In this document: positions 54,611-64,000 of the stretch, piece after piece
How the letters are laid out: the number at the start of each line of letters is the position of its first letter
Position numbering within the stretch: position 1 is the first letter of the stretch
DNA from: Trachythela sp. YZ-2020
Lineage: Eukaryota > Cnidaria > Anthozoa > Malacalcyonacea > Clavulariidae
Direction: 5' to 3'
DNA length: 64,000 nt
NCBI GenBank assembly: GCA_016169945.1
Contig: JADLSH010000220.1
Span: 3,707,001-3,771,000 of the forward strand
Notes under the pieces: generated by a model
What the model was told of the DNA's origin: nothing
The model's database searches: none
The model's input: the letters and a program-made list of their open reading frames with translations, nothing else
Translations under genes and position numbers: made by a program

Positions 54611-57600
54611 GCTCGCGTATTCGACTTTTCCGCTTTGCTCGGGGACAACCTTAATTGAAATAGCTGTATGCAGACCATACAACACTGAGTCATACTCAAA
54701 AATAATTTATTTCTGAAACACTAAATTAAAATTATGACGTAATGTCAACAGATATGTCAACAGCGCTTGACGCTAATATATCTGGCATGTTTCTATGCAA
54801 TATGAAACCATGAAACCAAACATTGCAATCAGTTCTGCTGAACTATGCGGAAGTAGAAACTGCAGTCATATTAACATAATTATAGAGTATTGTGTCAGTA
54901 AAAAATCTGCATATACTAGCATGTCGCTAGACAGCACTGAAAAACGTCCAAAGGTAAAATATAAAGGGGAATTGAATACGAAATACAAGACAGTTCAGAT
55001 GGTATGATTTCTTACAAATAAAATAATCTAAAGTGAATGAGTTTTCTATTTGGATTTGTACAGGCCGAGACAAGCTCTAAACACGTGCGACGCCGACAGG
55101 CATTAATTCCGCCGCTTGACACAGGTTTGTTTGTATTTCATATGACAAATTGACAATAACGAGAAATTTCGGATTTTGAAGCCACTTAATGCGAGTTAAA
55201 GATTATACAATTACTTTATGGTTTCCGTGTTTGGATGGCCTGATCCAAACACGCGGGAATGTTGCGAGAGTTAAGAAAAGCGCGCGATAGTCTTCCGTGT
55301 TTGGATGGCCTGATCCAAACACGGGTTTCGACCAATCAGAGCACGCGTTATATACATGTTATTTTATAATAGCATTTCGTATGGTGTTTGTGTGATTACA
55401 ACAGAGCTCCCCTGAGCGATTTTTTTTCAGGAAACTGTTCCCAACTGTGATATATATGTAAAGATGTTATTTGAAATTGATAGTGATACACTCATGAACC
55501 ACATTCTAGACTGGTTTTAAAATCAATCATGTGGAACTTTGGACAAACAAATAATCACAATTTTCCTGACTATGCTTTCGTTTTAAGTAATTAATGAATG
55601 CAAAGTGCAGGTCGAATTGCATTAACGACGGGACGGTTCGCCTGCTTCGCCACTCCGGTCAAGTAAATATAATATTAATATATACATTTTTGTGCACGTT
55701 TCATCTAAATCGCACCCTATTTCATCCTCTTGCTCATACAAATACTACGTTTATATAACAAGACGCTCAATTGAGCTTTAAGTCGAAACAGGCTATATTG
55801 TAGATTACTCGTAGTAACGTACATTTTGACAAACAACGCATTTCTCTAGGCCGCCATTACTCTGAATCGAAAGAAAGCGGATCTAGTCTATTTTTTATGC
55901 TCAATAATTTGCGGAATACCAAACCTTATAAACTGATATATTTCAGGTCTTATTTTAAAGCCTGTTCTTTTCGCTGTCCAAGAAGTCGTCAGTTGAATCC
56001 ATCACGGTTGTTAATAAATGTCGCTTTAATTATAAATCAGTATTATGCAATTTTATACTGTACTATGTTTATATTTCATAGTCGCGTGAAATTCTTGAAT
56101 TTTGTAGTCGTTTCCTCTCGAGAAGAAGTGGTAGAAATAATTTACTAACATTTTACAAGATATTCAGACGGTATGTACATTTCATACTCCTAAACTCGAA
56201 ATAGCTATAAAAGCAATTTACATCCACCATCCACATTCCACACGAACGCCGCCTATCGCACGGAATTGGCAAGTCGATTCATCAAGCGGCTAAACGGTTA
56301 AACCATGCATTTTAACCATAGATATAGGAGACCTAGATTGCTGACTCAGCTCAAGATCACTGGCCAAAACTGAAAATCCAATATGGCGGCTCAACCGGGC
56401 AAGAGTGTATAGAAACTATATTATTAATAGGAAACTGATTTTGGGTTTAGTGTACTTGTTAAACCAAATTTGTGACTTTCAAAGCTAAATATGTATACTT
56501 CCTCGTTAGAAGCAGCTAATTAGGCAGAAAAATACTCTGGAATCATGTGTAGCGTATAAAATCGCAAAATTTAACAAGGTAAATCTACGGGCGCTATGCG
56601 TTTGTCCCTTAGCAAGTAAGTTTTCCACCTCGGATCTTACTGAAAACATCCTACAATCTAAAATAAATGGGTTTTGTATTGTTACATATTTGTTAGACTG
56701 CAAATTTTCTCTTGTACAGTATATAACATGATAACAAGAGGCCCGTTTACACTACACAAATTTTGGGCACGGCACTTTAAATTTTGGCCCGCGGGCTCCT
56801 CTTAAAATATGGCACTCCACGTTTACACAACAATTTTTACGTCGGGCCCGCCGGCCAAAAAAAATAAACAAGCACCGCTCCTGCAAAAGTATAATCAAAT
56901 TCTCACGATTATCACGTTCTTAATGTCATTTAAAATAAATAATCTTTCGAGCAAGTTATAAAGAACGTTCAACTTTGGTGGTTCATTTCTTGCATGATAC
57001 TATTTCTTGATCTTGTAGACTATAACTATTTCTAGTTTTTAAGTTGACACATTTAGTATTTCGCTCGCAATTTTACAGTATACACCGGAACACTTGGACA
57101 TCAATTTTCCGCCAGGCAAATTCCCGCGGTGTTCCTTCAGTGTCTCTGCTCTTTAACATGTCTATGCAATCTGGTACTTTTCCTGATGAATGACTTTTCC
57201 TGAGACAGATAAAGAAAATTACCAAAGCAATTTCCTTACTTCCCAACATCTTTAAAGTACTATAGAACGCTGTGTTCGTCATTACATCAACCCAAAACAA
57301 CAACAAACATGGTTTTCTTCCCGGTACATACGCCATTTTATTTTTTTATTTGTGTATAGCTATTCATATTTTTTTGATTTTCTGCAATCTGATTGGCTGC
57401 GTGAGCGAGCAGCTTTTTACGATATTTGACCGTGGTCCAAAGAGTTATTTTTTTGAAAATTTTTGTTTAGAAAAGGAGTGAAAAACATTTGAAAAACAAA
57501 AAATTCCCCCAAAATATGCTTGGATTATATTAAACTTAGTCATTAACTCCCTAGACGATGTCAAAATTTTAATCTAGCTTAAATTTTATGTTAAAAATGA

Positions 57601-59687
57601 AATATAGTATAAATATAAACAATTTAAAGCTACGGCTTTCGGCTTGGCCGACATGCAGCATGCATCATATCTTTTGAGAATTTGCTGTGATTTGGTTTCT
57701 AAAATTTATAAAAAATAACCATAACAAAAAGTTCAATTGAAAACAAGACATTTCCTCCAAGAAAACAAGATAAACAGCAGTGTGAACATGTTTTTTCATC
57801 TTAAACAGCGTTTCAATTCTACAAAAAACAACATGTTTTCGACAGAGTAAAGTCGAAGCCCTGCTCAAATCTGGCAGTTTTAACAAGTTTAAACGATTAA
57901 AAAACCACGCATAAACAAAAATTGAATAAACAGGCATACCTTTTTCATCGTTTCTTGAAATATTTGGAAAATTATAGTCCAAAAACAATGCAAATTCCTA
58001 ACCTTGTGCAAATTCCGAGGCAAATTCAGTTGACGGTGAATCACTACCTAGACTAGTCACCGGGTTAACAAGGCGGTTTGAACACTTCAACAGCAACACG
58101 AAAACACTTGAAAGCCAAAAAGTGAGAAAAATATCACAGCTGCCATAATCTTGAGTAAAATATAATGTAGAAAGATATATTCCTTCAAGATTTTTGACTG
58201 CCGGCTTTCATATTTAGGAACATGCTTTGATTAGGCAACGCCACTGATCTCGAACAACACTGGATTTTTTTATAAATTTTAAATTTGCCATGAAGGAAAA
58301 AATGAAAACGTTATTTAGCGTTTAGGTCAGTCCTACTGGAAAAATATTTTCCCTCGGCCTCAGAAGCGTCCTCGACCTTCGGTCTCGGGTCGCTTCTGAG
58401 ACCTCGAGAAAATATTTTCCAGTACTGACCTCCCACCCGGTAAATAACATATATGTATTTCTAGTAGTTTAAATTGAATTATAATGCCTTTTACGGGGCC
58501 TTTTTACGAATTTTGAAGTAGTGAAGAGTTATTAAGGATAAGTGACTTACCTAGGAGGGTGACATGAAAATTGCGCATTCTTAGGGCCTGATCGATTGCT
58601 TGCATCGACATTTTCAGATATTACATCTAGACAGTTTGAATTATCAGCAAAAGAAAGGTTTGGTTTAGAAACATTACAACACTCTTGTGGACTAAGTTAT
58701 CTTATATTCGACAAAAGGGACCTTCACTGGGGGGGGGAGTTTACTGGACGGGAGCCAACTTAAGGAAACTATGTACATTTATCAAAATGCTATATTTAAT
58801 AAATACAGTATATGGGCCCAATTCAAATATTAGCTGTTAGTGAAAGCAATATCGTGATCCACTCTGTAGAAGTATGCGGAAATACAGCCATAGACTAGTC
58901 AAAATTTCCCACTTATATTGTATAGTCATTGAACTGATATTTCCATAATAAGCAATGATGGATGGCTCGAACAGTGTTGAAGTACTGCCTATAATCAAAA
59001 TACTTCTATTTATATTAATAAGTCACTATAAATTTTTGCAGGCAGGTAGCGCAATGATTTCAAATTTACTGTGGTCTACTATCTACACAATTAAAATCAA
59101 AATGAAATATTAAATATCTGCATGGGCTCAATCAAAATGTTTGCTCTCAGTGTCTGTTCAATATGAAAACAAAATTGTGCCCTACTCAACAAAGGTATGG
59201 GAAATACAGCCATATTCCTAGTAGATTTATGTATTTTGTTTAATAATAGCTGTTTTTGGCATTTCCTCGTAACTGCATGTAGCGACGAAGTCATGTTCCA
59301 CGATGTGAAATAGTCTGCATCGATCTTCCTTGTATATCGTGTGCTGAATGCAAATCAGTGTTTTCTGATTGTACAGACAAATCGCTTCTCTTTATTACAG
59401 TACCTCTGCCACCTTGATATGTTCGCGACCGTTACGACAAAATGGGCAATCAGTTACGTTTTATTTATAAAAGTTATTTAAAAACGATAGCCGTTCAGCT
59501 ATTGCTGCTTTTCAAGGATCGTTTGATATAATACTATAAAATATTAATAACTATTTACACAAATAAGTCATGTTAGATGAAACAATATTGATTACTCATG
59601 CATGTTGCAATATTTATGAGCATCATCAACAGTCATTTAATCTGTGGAAAAATAATTGTCGATTAAACTTTTAAAATGAATTGTTGA

Positions 59688-61475
59688 TAGCTACTCATAC
59701 CCGTTGACAATGTCAATGGGTAAGTTGTTCCAGGCACAAGCTCCTCGGTATGAAAAGGATCTTTTCATAAAATTAGTTTTAAGTTTACCAAACACTAGCT
59801 TGCGCATGTTGCTCCGCATTTCGTAATTGTTATTTTGGCTATGAGAGAACATGGTAGAGACGTACTCCGGCGCAATACAACGGATAGCCTTGAATGTCAT
59901 TAAAATTTCCTTTCATAAGAGTAGACTCAATTGAGTCCATCCTAGAATCCGAAAGATTGTTTTTGACTTTATTTCGTTTGAACTAGTTATGACACGAGCG
60001 GCCCTTTTTGCATCTTGTACAGTTTCTCAAGATTCGTTCGATTTCCGTCATTCCAGACGGACGAACAATAATTATGTAAAGTAAGGACTACTAAAGAGTT
60101 GTACATACGAATTAATTCATTTTGAGATACAAAGCTTTAGCTCTTCTTAGAAGAGCCACAGTACTCGAAAGTTTCTTACATTGAGCATTAGTGTGTTCCT
60201 TCCATTTTAATTATTCGTCAATTATAATCCCCAAGACCTCTTTCTGTTTAACTTGTTCAATAAGTGAATCATTAATTAGTATTTGGAGGTTTTCAGGGAT
60301 TTGGTTAAATTTCTTTTTGAGGCTATCAACATAAATTCAGTTTACTCAGTATTTAATGTTAATTTGTTGGCCTCGAGTCATTTACTTACATTACTCAAGT
60401 CGGAGTTTAATTTGTATTCAATTTCTGCAGTTGACACTCCAGAACACGTCAAGTTTGTATCGTCTGCAAACATTGATGCTTGAGTGTGTTCGGGCAGTTC
60501 GGTAAATCGTTTATGTATATAGAAAATAGCAATGGCCCCAGATTAGTCCCTTGTGGAATCCCACATTGGATTGTTTTTTGTTCTGATTTTACGTTATTGA
60601 GTACGCAGACTTGTTTCCTGTTGTTCAAGTATGACTTAAATAGTTTTGGGCTACCTTTATTCCATATTGTTCCAGTTTCCGCAGAAGAATACAATGGTCG
60701 ACCGTGTCAAATGCTTTTAAAGTCTACGAAAAGAACCCCGTTGATTAGACCCTTATCCATATTTAATAGCCATTGGTTAGTGCAATGTAAAAGAGTTTCT
60801 GTGGAGTGACATAGGCGAAAGCCAGTTGCTGTTCGCAGATGATGTTGTTTCTGTTAATATACAAGCAATTGATCGCAAAAGAGTTTTTCTAAGATTTTGG
60901 CCAATGCAGGAATCACAGATATAGGTCTATAATTTCCGCACTCAGCCTTGTCTCCTTTCTTGTGAATTGGAATTACTTTTGCAAGTTTTAAGTCCTCTGG
61001 AAAAGTTCCAGTTTTTAATACAAGGTTGAATACATGCAATAAGGAATCAAATATCGTATTTCCAGCTGCTTTAATAAGTTTGTTTGGTATTTTGTCTAAA
61101 CCGGGCGCTTTATTCAGGTTTATTTTACCAACTGTGGTAGCTAAATCTTCCTTTGTTATAGTCGCAAACCTAAATTCTGCCGAGCAAGGCTGGGTGAATT
61201 GTATTGGGTTTTTTTTTGTTAAAGGAATACTTGATGCAAGTTTTGGTCCGATCTCAGCAAAGTAGCTGTTAAATGCATTTGTTATGTTTACATCGCCTGT
61301 TACATTTTCATCTTCAATTTTTATGTCATTAATAGTGGTTGTTTTCGGCGTTTTATTCAGTAGTTTATTAATTATCCCCCAGCTTTCTTTACTGTTTTTA
61401 CTGTTTTCCAGGTTTGTCTTGAAGTACTGAGTTTTCGCTTTATGTGAATTTTCGTTAATGTGATTAATGTGATTA
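59688..61475 (-). pseudogene. LINE RT remnant, array copy 4
   Basis: Same remnant with more frame breaks. Motif B is in frame 60449-60694, but motif C is shifted out (NCPNTLKHQC). The upstream block 60854-61039 ends early at ILEKLFCDQLLVY, and the C-terminal frame is shortened to 59691-59900. Confidence 0.85.
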
Positions 61476-62006
61476 GCGAAAGGCTTGCTGGGAATCGCTA
61501 AAATATCTTGCTGGGAATCGCCAAGAATTTGACAAACCTCAGTGGATTCTTAAGAAATTAGCAATAATAATTTCAGAGTAGAAATGTATTAAATGTTTTG
61601 TGGGCTGTTCTTTGTGGGTAATTCCTTTGAGAGTTTTTATGCATCAGTGGCTCAGAGCTGTGAATGAATCAAGGTGGCATTTATGGCTGACATACAATTT
61701 TGTGATGGAACAAGTTCGAGGCATTTTCCACTACGTTATAACGACAGGAGTCACGAATAATCATAAGTTTTGCAGCACGTTTAATTGCAAATTGGTATAC
61801 AGGGTGTATAAAAACAAATCTTTCGAAATTAACATATTATTCTTAACCATAAGATTTTATACCCTTGAAATTTAAAATGCCTTCTAATCGTATGAGTAGC
61901 ATAAAGTCTTGTACTTAAGAACAATATGTTAATTTCTTAGAATCCACTGAGGTTTGTCAAATTCTTGGTCCATTAATTTTTTGGCGATTCCCAGCAAGCC
62001 TTTCGC
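61476..62006. mobile_element. 0.53-kb TIR element, array copy 4
   Basis: As in copy 1. Confidence 0.7.
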
Positions 62007-64000
62007 GCTCGCGTATTCGACTTTTCCGCTTTGCTCGGGGACAACCTTAATTGAAATAGCTGTATGCAGACCATACAACACTGAGTCATACTCAAAAATA
62101 ATTTATTTCTGAAACACTAAATTAAAATTATGACGTAATGTCAACAGATATGTCAACAGCGCTTGACGCTAATATATCTGGCATGTTTCTATGCAATATG
62201 AAACCATGAAACCAAACATTGCAATCAGTTCTGCTGAACTATGCGGAAGTAGAAACTGCAGTCATATTAACATAATTATAGAGTATTGTGTCAGTAAAAA
62301 ATCTGCATATACTAGCATGTCGCTAGACAGCACTGAAAAACGTCCAAAGGTAAAATATAAGGGGAATTGAATACGAAATACAAGACAGTTCAGATGGTAT
62401 GATTTCTTACAAATAAAATAATCTAAAGTGAATGAGTTTTCTATTTGGATTTGTACAGGCCGAGACAAGCTCTAAACACGTGCGACGCCGACAGGCATTA
62501 ATTCCGCCGCTTGACACAGGTTTGTTTGTATTTCATATGACAAATTGACAATAACGAGAAATTTCGGATTTTGAAGCCACTTAATGCGAGTTAAAGATTA
62601 TACAATTACTTTATGGTTTCCGTGTTTGGATGGCCTGATCCAAACACGCGGGAATGTTGCGAGAGTTAAGAAAAGCGCGCGATAGTCTTCCGTGTTTGGA
62701 TGGCCTGATCCAAACACGGGTTTCGACCAATCAGAGCACGCGTTATATACATGTTATTTTATAATAGCATTTCGTATGGTGTTTGTGTGATTACAACAGA
62801 GCTCCCCTGCGCGAGTGGTTTTCAGGAAACTGTTCCCAACTGTGATATATATGTAAAGATGTTATTTGAAATTGATAGTGATACACTCATGAACCACATT
62901 CTAGACTGGTTTTAAAATCAATCATGTGGAACTTTGGACAAACAAATAATCACAATTTTCCTGACTATGCTTTCGTTTTAAGTAATTAATGAATGCAAAG
63001 TGCAGGTCGAATTGCATTAACGACGGGACGGTTCGCCTGCTTCGCCACTCCGGTCAAGTAAATATAATATTAATATATACATTTTTGTGCACGTTTCATC
63101 TAAATCGCACCCTATTTCATCCTCTTGCTCATACAAATACTACGTTTATATAACAAGACGCTCAATTGAGCTTTAAGTCGAAACAGGCTATATTGTAGAT
63201 TACTCGTAGTAACGTACATTTTGACAAACAACGCATTTCTCTAGGCCGCCATTACTCTGAATCGAAAGAAAGCGGATCTAGTCTATTTTTTATGCTCAAT
63301 AATTTGCGGAATACCAAACCTTATAAACTGATATATTTCAGGTCTTATTTTAAAGCCTGTTCTTTTCGCTGTCCAAGAAGTCGTCAGTTGAATCCATCAC
63401 GGTTGTTAATAAATGTCGCTTTAATTATAAATCAGTATTATGCAATTTTATACTGTACTATGTTTATATTTCATAGTCGCGTGAAATTCTTGAATTTTGT
63501 AGTCGTTTCCTCTCGAGAAGAAGTGGTAGAAATAATTTACTAACATTTTACAAGATATTCAGAAGGTATGTACATTTCATACTCCTAAACTCCGAAATAG
63601 CTATAAAAGCAATTTACATCCACCATCCACATTCCACACGAACGCCGCCTATCGCACACTTGGAATTGGCAAGTCGATTCATCAAGCGGCTAAACGGTTA
63701 AACCATGCATTTTAACCATAGATATAGGAGACCTAGATTGCTGACCCCGCTCAAGATCACTGGCCTAAACTGATAATCCAATATGGCGGCACGACCGGGC
63801 AATATAGAAACTATACTATTAGGAAACTGATTTTGGGTTTAGTGTACTTGTTAAACCAAATTTGTGACTTTCAAAGCTAAATATGTATACTTCCTCGTTA
63901 GAAGCAGCTAATTAGGCAGAAAAAATACTCTGGAATCATGTGTAGCGTATAAAATCGCAAAATTTAACAAGGTAAATCTACGGGCGCTATGCGTTTGTCC

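Larger units (their letters stand above)
49464..56874. repeat. 7.4-kb tandem array, copy 3 (7411 bp)
   Basis: Same content and order. Private changes include loss of part of the ttcggcttggcc stretch (ctttgcagccgac at 50225) and several one-base losses around 52380-52460 that break the LINE C-terminal frame. Confidence 0.95.
56875..64000. repeat. 7.4-kb tandem array, copy 4 (partial, runs off the window)
   Basis: 7126 bp of the unit are visible. It has the most one-base losses (for example near 58370, 59517, 59910, 60660 and 60715). After about 62800 it also has clear substitutions and short indels (gcgcgagtggttttc at 62810, cgcacacttggaattgg at 63655, gcacgaccgggcaatatag at 63789). Confidence 0.95.

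Overview
The window reads as nuclear DNA from an AT-rich invertebrate genome. It has spliced-looking exons, LINE and Penelope-type retroelements, many foldback elements and microsatellites, and no operons, Shine-Dalgarno-led gene trains or CRISPR array. The style of the LINE proteins (endonuclease-RT with CR1/L2-like C-termini and TAA-type tails) and the abundant CG-rich palindromic short elements suggest a cnidarian, perhaps an anthozoan. That placement is an inference and no marker gene settles it.

0-10 kb: a 170-bp foldback MITE, a decayed PHD-finger exon and a nearby candidate exon (minus strand), a YY1/NRF1-like motif cluster, and a 5.8-kb structure (about 3752-9545) bounded by long diverged inverted repeats. 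Its left arm carries a nested 1.08-kb TIR element with a CTAG target duplication. Its centre holds a broken gene for a cysteine peptidase of the C76/OTU-like type, followed by a 45-bp (15-codon) tandem repeat.

10-25 kb: a graveyard of retroelements. It holds a LINE endonuclease remnant (+), an RT remnant (-), a LINE linker remnant (-), and a Penelope-like RT (-) split by a later LINE insertion. Three copies of a dispersed repeat called R1 here carry a short conserved reading frame and promoter-like motifs. A 3.6-kb foldback has about 1.1-kb arms and one R1 copy in its loop.

25-32.6 kb: a tRNA-like SINE, TA-rich inverted repeats including a 176-bp-arm near-perfect hairpin, and the best-preserved mobile element in the window. 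This is a roughly 5-kb LINE on the minus strand with ORF1 (469 aa) and ORF2 (endonuclease-RT), frameshifted just before the catalytic RT motif.

32.6-34.6 kb: a hairpin MITE and the best candidate for an ordinary host gene, a two-exon + strand gene of at least 162 codons whose splice phases agree.

34.6-64 kb: a head-to-tail array of a 7.41-kb unit, with three full copies and a fourth running off the window. Each unit contains a 5'-truncated LINE RT pseudogene (-), a 0.53-kb TIR element, a 109-bp palindrome, twin 30-bp hairpins and a few short frames of doubtful coding value. Copies differ mostly by 1-2-base indels, but the last 1.2 kb of copy 4 also carries clear substitutions. Most content is mobile or repetitive DNA, and no set of genes working together in a pathway is visible.
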